Shown here piece after piece: positions 44,259 through 54,914 of a stretch of DNA of 64,000 bases. Where the stretch lies: NCBI RefSeq assembly GCF_018446385.1, contig NC_055993.1, positions 73,134,715 to 73,198,714 of the forward strand. Direction: 5' to 3'. The notes below the pieces were generated by a model, which saw nothing but the letters and a program-made list of their open reading frames with translations, searched no databases and was not told the origin of the DNA. This stretch comes from Zingiber officinale (taxonomy: Eukaryota > Streptophyta > Magnoliopsida > Zingiberales > Zingiberaceae). The stretch's first letter is position 1. Each line of letters begins with the position of its first letter. A program made the position numbers and the translations under genes.

Positions 44259-44340
44259 AATCTTGTAGCTCAGCTGGTTGGGCCGGTTTTTCTTGGGTCA
44301 GTCCGACCCGAGGTCGTGGGTTCGAACCTCGCCTTCCACA
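44259..44340 (+). repeat. tRNA-like block in solo LTR F
   Basis: TAGCTCAGCTGG (44266-44277) is a perfect polymerase III A box. GGTTCGAACC (44319-44328) is a near-perfect B box 41 bp further on. D-arm and T-arm pairing is partly kept, but the acceptor strands (aatcttg and ccttcca) do not pair, so this is not a functional tRNA gene. It lies about 165 bp from the LTR end. Confidence 0.65.
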
Positions 44341-44510
44341 GTTTTTGTCAAACTTTCTTTCTTTTTGTAAACATACTAAATGACCTCCAAAAATTGCGTA
44401 AAAATACTATAAAAATTTCTAAAAGTCTCTAGAATATTTTAAAAGCATTTCTAAATATTTTTATGGACATTTGGAACTCGAAATAGGAAAAATCGGGTCG
44501 TTACATCAAT

Positions 44511-44711
44511 AGTGTTAAGTTCCGCTTGTGATTCAAATCTAAACCATTAAGAACAGATAAGTTAAATTTGGAATCAATGATGTTAAGTTCCGTCTGCGAT
44601 TCCTAATTTAACTTCTAAAGAACACAATAGGTTATTTAAGGAAAGGTTCGACACTTGTACAAAATTTTTTTGTACAGTGGAACCGGTATGTTTTCCTAGG
44701 ACTAACCAACA
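44511..44711 (+). repeat. 5' LTR of copia E, second piece
   Basis: Continues from 33110 after the TCAAT duplication and aligns with 51289-51489. Ends GACTAACCAACA. Confidence 0.9.
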
Positions 44712-44713
44712 AT

Positions 44714-44725
44714 TGGTATCAGAGC
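44714..44725 (+). other. Primer-binding site of copia E
   Basis: TGGTATCAGAGC, an exact initiator-Met tRNA site, two bases after the LTR. Confidence 0.85.
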
Positions 44726-45812
44726 TAGGGTTTGCCTCTGTGTGTTTAGAATTCAAATAGGTTATGCACATGCCATACATAATTTAGGCAGGATAATAGT
44801 AGGATGTGCTAACTCTTTGGTTGCAGGCTCCAACTATTATGGCATTTAGATATTGTGTATGATTGGACCCTTGGACATGTCAAGGGCATTATTTTGTGTG
44901 CATGATTGTATGTATCAAATACAACAGGAGCTGTATTATTTTTAGAATTTTATTTTTTGTTCGATCTAGAATTCATGTACATTCCCTCGTGGAATATAAG
45001 ATCGATATATGTAAAATTCTATTTTTGTCGCGGATTGGATTCTTGCGAGGCGTGGTACTTTTGGAGCACCAGAGGCGTAGCGGAATAAGAAGCAAGATGG
45101 ATGCGATGACTCGACCCGATAGCGGTGGCTATAGATGGCAGTAGCTAGGGTTGAAGCATACTAAAGACAGTGAAGGAAAAGACCATAATAGTTGGAAAAT
45201 TAATTTTCAAATTTATTGCTTTTATTTACTGTGATGTTTATGTGCATATGATGTATGCTAGCATAGGTTAAAATCCTCATTTTTAAATAACTAAGTGGGA
45301 GAGGGATTTTAATAAATCTCATGGTCTCCATTACTGGTTTGTAAGTGATGCAACAAGCTTGCGTGTTGGCTCTGAGTGCCTCCCTCCACAACGGATGAGT
45401 TTGTTGCGGATCACTAGATTAAACTTCCTTTTATGGATGGTTATAGGAAATTATTTAGGAGCATGTGATCTTCTCCAACTGAAGGGGAACAATCCTATTT
45501 AATGGACTCAGTATCAAGTAATGGTATACACTTAGACACATTCAATAATATCCTCCCCAACGGAGTCATTGCTATTGTTTTGTGTGACCAAAGTGAAACC
45601 AACTATTAATTTTATTTGTCATAAAGTTAGGATGATAAGATAATAAAATTAATGGGTCACACCCTCCTCTTACAAATGTTGAATTTGTATACGTCCACAC
45701 TAACGTGGCATGCAATATTCACGGTGATTTGAGGTGTTGGTTAATTTAAAATAGTATTGTTTGAGGAATCAATATTATTCTAAATTTAGAGTCTTGACCA
45801 AAGTTTATTTTT
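44726..45812 (+). other. Leader of copia E
   Basis: About 1.1 kb of untranslated DNA between PBS and gag. No ORF with recognisable domains. Confidence 0.55.
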
Positions 45813-46622
45813 GTGTTTCTTAGGATGACTTTCAGCCCACTGGCCATTATACTGAAAGAGAACAAACTTACTGGTCCCAACTATATTGATTGGAAAAGAA
45901 ACCTAGACATTGTTCTTACTGCTGAAAGCTATAAGTTTGTACTGACTGAGGCTTGCCCTGATGCACCTAACGGTGACTCTACCCTAGAGGAGATTGAGTA
46001 TCATAAGAAATGGGTAAAAGCTGATGAGATGGTGCGATGTTACATTTTGGCATCAATGTCAAATGTATTGCAACATCCGCATCAAGATTTACCAACAGCT
46101 TATGATATAATGAAAAATCTCAAAGAACTCTTTGGACATCAGAGTCGGACTGCTAGGCAAGAGGTAATGAGAAAGCTAATGACAACCACCATGTCTGAGG
46201 GGACACCCGTAAGGGATCATATCCTCAAAATGATGGACTATCTGAACGAAATACAAGTTCTTGGAGGAGAAATCGATGGGGAAACCCAGGTCGATATAAT
46301 TCTCCAAACGCTACCCAGAAGTTTTGAGCAGTTCCGCCTGAACTATAACATGAACAAAAGAGAGTATAAGTTGGCGGAACTTCTGACAGAACTACAGGCA
46401 GCAGAAGGTATTTTTCGTCAAAGTTCTCAGATTCACTATGCTGAAAATGATTCTACTTCTAAGTCAAAAGGCAAGAAGAAGAAGAAACAGGTCTTTTCAG
46501 CAAAGAAGGTGAATAAACCTCAGAGTACAGGACAGAAAGCTGGAATGAAGAAGCCGAAGGGCAAGTGCTTCATCTGCAAGCAGTCTGGACATTGGAAAGC
46601 GGACTGTTCTCGTAGGAACTAG
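45813..46622 (+). CDS. Copia gag (element E)
   Basis: An open 269-residue frame. The N-terminus has LTGPNYIDWKRNLDIVLTAE, followed by the copia gag domain with LKELFGHQSRTARQEVMRKL and LQTLPRSFEQFRLNYNMNKR. A lysine-rich linker leads to a canonical CCHC zinc knuckle (CFICKQSGHWKADC). It forms the particle and binds RNA. It ends in UAG at 46620 in the same frame as pol. Copia elements usually make one gag-pol protein, so this stop is either a mutation or a readthrough point. The start could be M1 at 45813 or the M at 45825. Confidence 0.85.
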   Translation: MFLRMTFSPLAIILKENKLTGPNYIDWKRNLDIVLTAESYKFVLTEACPDAPNGDSTLEEIEYHKKWVKADEMVRCYILASMSNVLQHPHQDLPTAYDIMKNLKELFGHQSRTARQEVMRKLMTTTMSEGTPVRDHILKMMDYLNEIQVLGGEIDGETQVDIILQTLPRSFEQFRLNYNMNKREYKLAELLTELQAAEGIFRQSSQIHYAENDSTSKSKGKKKKKQVFSAKKVNKPQSTGQKAGMKKPKGKCFICKQSGHWKADCSRRN

Positions 46623-49600
46623 AACAATAAAGGTATATCTCATACTCTAGTAGTTGAAACATGTTTAGCGGTGTTATCTACCAACACCTGGTGTGTAGAT
46701 ACGGGAGCCACTGATCATGTTTGCAATTCTTTGTAGGGGTTCCAGGAAACCCGGCGACTATTTGATGGAGAGATAACTGTCTACATGGGCAATGCTACTA
46801 AGGTGGCGGCTGTTGCAGTGGGAGACGTCTACTTATCATTTGATAAGAATAGAAATTTGATTTTAAGAAATTGTCTTTATGTACCCAGTTTTAGAAAGAA
46901 TTTAATTTTAGTTTCTAAACTGTATTTGGATGGATATTCAGTTTCCTTTAGTAACAATGTCATTATAAAGAGAAATAAGGTGATTATCTGTTCTGGTGCA
47001 TTAGTTGACAATTTATACACTTTAAATCCAATTTCTCCCATAAAGCAAAATATGGAAATTAATAACACATCTTCTAACTCTAATAAGGGAAAAGAACATT
47101 CGGAAATGAACTAAACGTATCTTTGGCATCTAAGGCTTGGACATATTAACTTAAGTAGGATTCAAAGGCTTGTAGCCGATGGACTCTTGGGTTCATTAGA
47201 GTTGGAAAACTTTCCAACATGTGAATCTTGCTTGGAAGGTAAAATGACCAAGAGACCTTTTAAGGCCAAGGGGTATAGAGCCAAAGATGCGTTAGAACTG
47301 GTTCATTCTTATTTGTGTGGTCCTATGTCTATCCAGGCAAGAGGTGGTTATGAATACTTCGTCTCCTTTATAAATGATTATTCAAGATACGGATACATTT
47401 ACCTGATACGCCGCAATTCTGAATGCTTTGACAAGTTCAAAGAATATAGAGTTGATGTGGAGAAACGTCTTGGTAAAAGTATCAAGACACTACGGTCTGA
47501 CTGTGGTGACGAATACCTATTTGGAGAGTTTAGGAATTACTTATCAAAAGTCGGGATTCAATCCCAATTGTTTGCACCTGGTACACCCCAGCAGAATGGT
47601 GTGGCAGAACGAAGGAATAGGACTCTTATGGAAATGGTTAGATCAATGATGAGTTTTTCAGAATTACCAAATTCGTTTTGGGAATATGCTTTAGAAACAG
47701 CAGTGTACATTCTGAATATGGTACCTTCTAAAACAGTTCCTTCTACTCCCATGGAATTATGGAATGGGCATAAGCCTAGTCTGAATCATATCCGGATATG
47801 GGTAGTCCAGCACATGTGCTGAAGGAAGATACTGACAAGTTGGAATCACGTACAGAAATTTGTTTGTTTGTGGGATATCCTAAGGGAACGAAAGGTGGTT
47901 TGTTTTATAATCCTAAAAATCAGAAGATCATTGTTAGCACCAATGCTCGATTTTTAGAAGAAGATTATGTAATGAACCATAAGCCCATGAGTGAAATAGT
48001 TCTAGAAGAAATTAGAGAGGACACGTCTACTTTAGTACCAACAGTATAAGATGAAGTACCACAAGAAACTGCAACACGAGTTACACATGATACACAGCCA
48101 GAGACAGTGCCTCGTCGTAGTGGGAGGGTTGTGAGACAACCTGAGAGATTCATGTTTTTGGGAGAGTCTTCATACTTGATCCCAGGTAAACATGAACCTG
48201 ATCCCCGAACATATGACGAAGCACTCCAAGATATAGATGCAGTATCTTAGCAAATGACAATGAATTCCGAAATAGAATCTATGTATTCTAATAAGGTCTG
48301 AGAGCTTGTAGAATCACCTGATGGTGTAAAAGACATTGGATGCAAGTGGATCTACAAAAGGAAAAGAGGGATAGATGGGAAGGTAGAAACCTTCAAAGCA
48401 AGGCTTGTTGCGAAAGGGTATACTAAGAAAGAAGGAATTGATTATGAGGAGACTTTTTCACCGGTAGCCATGCTTAAGTCTATCCGGATACTCTTATCCA
48501 TTGCTGCTCATATGGATTATGAGATTTGACAAATGGATGTCAAGACAGCTTTCCTTAATGGAAGTCTTGAAGAAAACATCCATATGAAGCAACCAGAGGG
48601 ATTCATTGAAAAAGGCAAAGAGCATCTAGTATGGAAGCTCAATCGGTCCATTTATGGACTGAAGCAAGCTTCAAGATCTTGGAACATCCGGTTTAATGAA
48701 GTAATCCAGTCATATGGATTTATTCAGTGCCCGGATGAGTCTTGTGTATACAAAAAGTGTAACGGAAACGTGGTGATATTTCTTGTACTATACGTAGATG
48801 ATATTTTGTTAATTGGCAACAATGTCAAGGTATTATCGGACGTAAGGGTATGGTTGTCCAAACAATTTGATATGAAGGACTTAGGAGAATGTGCACACAT
48901 TCTTGGGATCAAAGTTATAAGGGATCACAAGAAAAGAATGTTGTGCCTATCCCAAGCTTTATATATAGATACAATCCTTGCTCGTTTCAGCATGCAAAAT
49001 TCCAAGAAAGGTTTCTTACCTTTTAGTCATGGAGTATCTTTATCTAAAGAGATGTCTCCGAAGATAGCGAAGGAGATAGAGGACATGAAGGCAGTTCCTT
49101 ATGCCTCGGCTGTAGGAAGCCTTATGTATGCAATGCTGTGTACGAGACCTGATATCTATTTTGTCGTGGTCATGGTTAGCAGATATCAGAGTAACCCTGG
49201 ACAAGGACATTGAACTTCGGTAAAGTATATATTAAAGTACCTGAGAAGGACTAGAGACTATATGCTAGTTTACCAGGCAGATGATTTGCTCCCTATGGGT
49301 TACACGGATTCGGACTTCCAATCAGATAGGGACAATAGTAAGTCTACGTCAGGCTATGTGTTTACTCTAGGAGGTGGAGCCATTGCATGGAGGAGTGTTA
49401 AGTAGAAATGCGTCTCAGACTTAACCATGGAAGCTGAGTATGTGGCAGCCTCTGAGGCAGCCAAAGAAGTTGTATGGCTAAGGAACTTTCTAATGGACTT
49501 AGATGTGATTCCTAGTTTGCCCAAGATCATCACAATTTATTGTGATATTAGAGGTGCAATTGCAAACTCGAAGGAACCACGAGCCCATAAAGCAAGTAAA

Positions 49601-49783
49601 CATATAGAGTGCAAGTACCACCTGATACGAGACATCATCAAGCGAGGAGAAGTTGTCATCGCCAAGATTGCATCAGCAAATAACCTGGCAGATCCTTTCA
49701 CTAAGGCCCTTCCGGCGAAATCTTTTGATCGGCATGTGGAGGGGATGAGAATCAGATGTATGGCAACATATATGGCAGCTTAG
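46623..49783 (+). pseudogene. Copia pol: protease, integrase, RT, RNase H (element E)
   Basis: Protease WCVDTGATDHVC at about 46695. GAG-pre-integrase zinc region HLRLGHINLSRI ... CESCLEGK (47130-47240). Integrase core (47290-47790): the first catalytic Asp is replaced by Tyr in LVHSYLCGPM, the second is in TLRSDCGDEY and the Glu in NGVAERRNRTLME. Reverse transcriptase (48290-49000) has the YVDDILLIGN centre. RNase H (49250-49783) has TDSDFQSDRDNSKSTSG and TMEAEYVAASEA, and ends NLADPFTKALPAK. About seven stops (46734, 47112, 48048, 48248, 48299, 48527, 49211, 49405 region) and a frameshift near 47800 kill it. Confidence 0.85.
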
Positions 49784-49794
49784 TCTTTTAGTAT

Positions 49795-49805
49795 AAGTGG
49801 GAGAT
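49795..49805 (+). other. Polypurine tract of copia E
   Basis: TAAGTGGGAGAT directly before the LTR start TGTTGGAG, a standard copia arrangement. Confidence 0.8.
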
Positions 49806-51489
49806 TGTTGGAGTGTATACTAAAAGCCTAGCTTTTGTAAACATTTATTTTTGAAATAAAAGAATCATATTGGTCAATATCTGCATTTATTTGTTAAATG
49901 TAATTGTTCAATTAATTTATATAGTAGATAACATGGAGTGTGGTGTCACACTCAGAAGATCATGTTGTCGGTTCTCTATAAATTACAAACAGTAGCTCAC
50001 GACTAAGATGGAAAGGAACAAATCATCAGAATAGTTGTAGTGTAATTAAATATTAGTTTATCTTGACTAATAAATTGCTTGGTGGCCAAGCATGTAGAGG
50101 CCGACCAAGATTAATTCAAATAGGAGGGGTGTTTTGAATTTTTAAAATCTTATCTTTGTAGAAAACTATAAGTTTTAAAAGAGAGTTTTTAATTTTTAAA
50201 ACTTTCCTTATTTGAATTAGACCACATGTTTTAATAGAGAGTTTTAAAAGTTTTAAAACTTTCCTTTTTTAACCATTCTCATGGTTTAAGAAAAAAAAGG
50301 AAGATAAGTTTTAAAATTAAAATTTTCTATCATCATGTTAAAAAAGGAAATTTTGTAAGAGAAGTTTTAAATTTTAAAACATGGTTTTAATTTTTAGAAC
50401 TTTCCTTTTTTAACTCCTACTTTAGGAAAGAGAGCTTGTAAAATTTTATAAGAGTTTTCTTGTAAAATTTTATAAAAAATTATATTTCCTTTTTCCCCTT
50501 AATGAGGTGGCCGACCACCTTGCTTTGTGCCCAAGCAAGTTGCCGGCCATATTAAAATTAATTAAAATCATTACAAAATTAAAATTGGTGATTGATTCAA
50601 TCAAGAGGAAAGAAAAGGAAAAATAAAAAGGAAAAAAAGGAAAAATTCTTGGATGATTTTATTTTTTGTAAAAAGTTTTTCCTTATTTGCCTTGGGCAAG
50701 TAATATAAAAGAAGGGGTGAGGGGGCTTCATGAGATACAACTCTTATTCTTTGGCTTGGAGACTCTCTTGGTGGTCGGCCCCTCTCTCCCTCTCTTCTCC
50801 CTTTGCTCTCTTTTCTATTGTGGTGGTGGTGGCCGAATATTACAAGGAGGAGAAGCTCTTTTGGGTGGTGTTCATCTTGGAGGATCGTCGCCCACACGAC
50901 GTCCAAGGCGAGGCGAGGAATACGGCAGAAGATCTCGAGGTCATTAGCTTACAAAGAGAAGGTATAACTAGTAATTTTCTTCCGCATCATACTAGTTATT
51001 TTCTTTGTAAGAATTCTAAATACAAGAGGCAATTAGATCTAGTTTTTTGAATTTATTTTTCGAGTTTGTGTTTTCTTCTTTTTCAAATTTGTGATTCGAT
51101 TGTTCTTTTTGGTTAACCTAGAGTTATTTAAGGGAATTAAATATTAATTTTCCTTAAAAGGCTTTGCCTAGGTGGTGGTGGTTGCTCCCATATCCAAGAA
51201 GGCCATGTGCCTCGCCATGCACTCCTGGAAGCCAATTTTGGAAATTAATATTTAATGAAATTAATAACTTAGGTAGATTTGAATCAATAGTGTTAAGTTC
51301 CGCTTGCGATTCAAATCTAAACCATTAAGAACAGATAAGTTAATTTTGGAATCAATGATGTTAAGTTCCGTCTGCGATTCCTAATTTAACTTCTAAAGAA
51401 CACAATAGGTTATTTAAGGAAAGGTTTGACACTTGTACAAAAAATTTTTGTACAGTGGAACTGGTACGTTTTCCTAGGACTAACCAACA
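49806..51489 (+). repeat. 3' LTR of copia E
   Basis: 1,684 bp. Aligned with the 5' LTR (30872-33110 plus 44511-44711) it lacks about 760 bp at about 50075, with a short AAATT/ATTG overlap at the break. TATAAAA at 50704-50710. No gene: the conserved 80-120 codon frames after the TATA are part of the transcribed leader. Confidence 0.88.
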
Positions 51490-52099
51490 CAGACTTCCAG
51501 CGAGTGGACCGGGCTCGAGCAGGGGATCGGTCGACTGAACCGGGGATAAGACTTGACCCGATCGAAGCGGAGCAAGCGGATCGGGCGGATCGGATAGGAG
51601 GAGATCGCCTGATCGGTCGACCAAACCGGGGATCGGTCGACCGATCCGCCTCGGGGCAAAGCTGATCCTAAACTTCGAGGATCTGGATCAGATCCATAAA
51701 GGCTATAAAAGTGGCCTCGGGTTGCAGCTTCAGAATGAATATCGAACAGAACCAACTGTGCACGTGTACGCTGCTCTGAACACTCAAACAACGCTCTACT
51801 ACTCAGACAACTGACGGCTAACGTTCTTCTTCCTTTTTGTCGATATTCTTTATTCAACATATTGTAATTTAAAGTTGTAATCTTTAAACGCTATTATAGT
51901 TATTGCCCAACGTAAACGCTCAACGAGCGTGGGCCTTGGATTAGGAGTCGTCCTAGGCTCCAAACTAAGTAAATACCTTGTGTTCGCGATTATTTTTTTT
52001 TTTAATTACGCTGCTTATTACTCGTTCGTTCTCCGAATCCTAAACGCGTGAAAGCCACGAGCGCTATTCACCCCCCCCTCTAGCGCTTTCGATCCAACA
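51490..52099 (+). repeat. 5' LTR of copia G, second piece
   Basis: Continues from 30871. It carries the rest of the GGTCGACC array (51520-51650), TATAAAA (51704-51710), a C-homopolymer (52071-52079) and the end GATCCAACA. Confidence 0.8.
51520..51710 (+). promoter_or_regulatory. GGTCGACC array and TATA of LTR G
   Basis: Units of gatcggtcgac(c/t)gaacc and simpler ggatcgggcggatcgg runs, then GGCTATAAAAGTGG about 50 bp downstream. With the two units at 30815-30852 this makes a longer array that copia E interrupted. Confidence 0.65.
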
Positions 52100-52101
52100 A
52101 T

Positions 52102-52113
52102 TGGTATCAGAGC
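52102..52113 (+). other. Primer-binding site of copia G
   Basis: TGGTATCAGAGC two bases after the LTR end. The leader to the gag start (52114-52363) has no gene. Confidence 0.85.
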
Positions 52114-52363
52114 GGAGTCGCTTTGATTTGGTGCAACCACCAATCAGGCATTCTTATCATGGTGATTTCATTTTTTTTGGAGTCGATCTGAATCGATATT
52201 CTTGCCGTCTTCCAATATTAATTCTTTCGTAATTAGATTTGTCTCGAAGTTGGTGCAACACCACTCGAGATCGCACTTTATTTTTACTTTTATATCACAC
52301 TACTAATCTAGGATCAAGTCCTGGGACAATCTTTTCGTTGTTTTTTCATGTGCAAGTTTTCAA

Positions 52364-54038
52364 ATGGTCTAACAAGAAGGCTACAGCACAGTCCATCCCA
52401 TGCTCTTCTCCGGCGAAAACTTTGGCTACTGGAAAGGGCAAATGGAGTCATACCTGCAAACCCAGTTTGAAGTCTGGATGATCACCAACCAAGACAGGCC
52501 TCGAACTCCCACTTGACGGCACGGGCAAATTAGTATCATACCAGAACTATGACGCATCCTTAATAAAGAAAGTAGAGGCGAATGCAAAGGCAACCTGCAT
52601 ACTCCAGTGTGGTCTGACAAAGGAGGAACTCAATAGAGTAGGATCGTTCTCAAGTGTAAAGGAGCTATGGGAAAAGCTAATCGAACCACATGAGGGCACA
52701 TCAGAAACCAAGGTAAGTAAGCGAGATATGCTTTTCAATAAATTATATAATATCAAAATGTAGGAAGGAGAAACAGCAAGTCAGCTTCACGCTAGAATTC
52801 AAGATCTGCTGAATGGACTCCACACAATAGGATAGAAAGTGGAGAACAGAGATGTAATAAGGTATGCACTCAACGCCTTCCCTAGGAATACCTTGTGGGC
52901 ATCCATGGTAGATGCGTACAAGGTTTCCAAGGACTTATCTTCAATTAAATTAGACGAGCTCTTCTATGAATTTGAATTACATGAGCAGACTAATGCACGC
53001 CCGATCGAGAAGGGTATAACTTTGGTTGCAGGTAGTAGCAGAACACATGAACCAAGATCAAAGCACAGAACCGAACATGAGTCAGAAGAAGAAACTGACT
53101 TAGACGACGAACTTACGACTGAACTCATCAACTTAGTAAGGAAACTCTATAAGAAGAAGAAAGGCTTCAACAAGAAGGACCTCAAGAAGGTAATTCAATC
53201 CAAGGAGGCTCAACCGAAGTCAAAGGCAAAATTCAAAGTGACATGCTACGACCGCAATCAAAAGGGGCACATCAAAGCCAACTCCCCAAATCAAAAGGAT
53301 GCAAAGAAGCAGCAACGGAGAAAGAAGGTTTTGAAGGCGACATGGGACGAGTCATCCTTGGAAGAATCCGATGACAAAGAACTCGAACAAACGAGTTTTC
53401 TCGCAATGATGGCCCGGGACTACATCAATGGATCCGAAAGCGAGGACAAATCATAAGCTGAGTCCGAGAGAAGCCACGAATCTGTATCCGTTTCTGAAGG
53501 GTCTGGCCCTGTTGTATGTATCCCACGTTTACACAATTTAGTAAATTATTTTATGTGAAAATTAGCAAAATCAAATATTAGGGTCAAGTCACTTCTAAAG
53601 GAGGTAACAACCCTTAAAGAAGTGACTAACTTCAAATCCGTGTCTGACCCAGTTCAGACTGGAAGCTCAACTCAAGTCCAAAAACTTGAGGAAGAAAATT
53701 CCAACCTAAAAACTCAGGTCAAGGATTTGAAGAAAATGTTGGAACAGTTTTTTTTAGGCTCCAAGAACCTTGACCTAATTCTTGGAAAATAAAGAGCCAT
53801 TTACAACAGATCTGGATTAGGATTTAAAACTAAAAAGAAATATCGATCCTATCTAACTTCAGTGAACAAACCAAATAATAAGATAGTCCAAGCATGGGTA
53901 CCTAAGTCTAACTTGATCGATCAAGTTGGACTTGGTCAATATTGGGCCCCCAAAGATCAAGTACATTACCTTGATAGACCATATCGAGGCTATGATCCAG
54001 GGAGAGCCAATAGAAAAACTATCTTAATAAATAAATAA
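52364..54038 (+). pseudogene. Sirevirus-like gag (element G), broken
   Basis: Closely parallels the gag of H in order: FGYWKGQMESYLQTQFEVWM, AKATCILQCGLTKEELNRVG, LLNGLHTIG, a long open stretch 52839-53456 (FPRNTLWASMVDAYKVSKDL), then QKLEEENSNLKTQV and PYRGYDPG. The zinc knuckle has lost cysteines (CYDRNQKGHIKANS keeps only the first Cys and the His). It has a stop at codon 3, stops near 52762, 52834, 53455, 53556 and 53790, and a frameshift near 52490. Confidence 0.8.
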
Positions 54039-54914
54039 TGTTGATTGATGATTGTTTATTTATTTTACTTGTATTATGCATGCTTAGATTAGGATAGCTT
54101 AAGGACCAAGGCGTAATTTATACTTGGTTAGTTAAACCTAGGGGTTTCAAAAGGAAAATTAAATATATATTTTCTTTGAAAGGCTCTGTCTAGAAGTGGT
54201 GGATGATCCCATAACCAAGAAGGCCTAGTGCCTCGCCACAGCTTGGGAGCTAATCTTTGAAATGTACATTTAATTAACCAATTGGAAAACCTAAGTTTAA
54301 CTCAAATGTAAATTAATCCTTAGAAATAATCTAAATTAAAAGATAATCATCTCACAAAACTAACTAAGATTCCCTATTTGATAACCTAGAATCAGGGTGA
54401 GATGGATCAATCTATGTTAAACTTAGTCAAATTCAAATAATTGACTTAAATTAAGTCAACTTAATTTAACTTAAAATTCAAATAATTAATTTAACTTAAT
54501 AATTAATTCAACTTAATTCAAATAATTAATTTAATATAATAATTAATTCAACTTAATTCAAATAATTGACTTAAATTAAGGCAACTTAATTCAACTTAAT
54601 TCAAATAATTAATTTAACTCAATAATTAATTCAACTTAATTCAAATAATTAATTTAACTTAAATCCAAATAATTAATTCAACTTAATTCAAATAATTTAC
54701 TTAAATTAAGTCAACTTTATGCAACCTAATTCAAATACTTAAATTAACTTAACTAAAACTAATTTAACCCCAATTAGTCTAATATCCCATCTCATAACCA
54801 CCCATAGGGATACCATGACTTTGATCATTTAGAATAGGTGAGATGAAATATTAAGTTGATTTCAATCAAACCATCTTCTAAATCCATTAAATTGACCGAA
54901 ATCAATACCTTATG
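54039..54914 (+). repeat. Spacer with AT-rich tandem repeat (element G)
   Basis: No gene in 54039-54419. At 54420-54745 short units of aattcaaataattaattta and acttaaattaagtcaactt repeat. The position between gag and pol corresponds to the array in H (38416-38935), but the unit differs. Confidence 0.75.

Larger units (their letters stand above)
33111..44505 (-). mobile_element. Gypsy-type solo LTR (F), split by element H
   Basis: Ends TGTAACAACC and GGTCGTTACA with perfect 5-bp target duplications TCAAT (33106-33110 and 44506-44510). Without H it is about 3.1 kb. It has no gag or pol, and its left-to-right features match the Tekay/Del-like LTR at 60409-62755: a tctgcag...aaactataagc motif, GC-rich leader-like DNA, a tRNA-like block and an AT-rich terminus. 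This makes it a solo LTR left by LTR-LTR recombination. Orientation is taken from that similarity. Confidence 0.7.
30872..51489 (+). mobile_element. Complete but decayed Ty1/copia element E
   Basis: Starts TGTTGGAGTGTATACTAAAA and ends GACTAACCAACA. The flanking 5-mers CAAAC (30867-30871) and CAGAC (51490-51494) match at 4 of 5 positions, and the host LTR of G reads through when E is removed. It has PBS, gag, pol, polypurine tract and both LTRs. Native length without inserts is about 9.2 kb. The 5' LTR holds a solo LTR insertion. Confidence 0.88.

Noticed and set aside
44259..44340. Functional tRNA gene
   Set aside because: A and B boxes are good, but the acceptor strands do not pair and there is no clear anticodon arm. 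Kept only as a tRNA-like block.
30201..52099. 3' LTR of element D
   Set aside because: No polypurine tract precedes 30201, and an exact PBS and gag follow 52099, so it is the 5' LTR of G.
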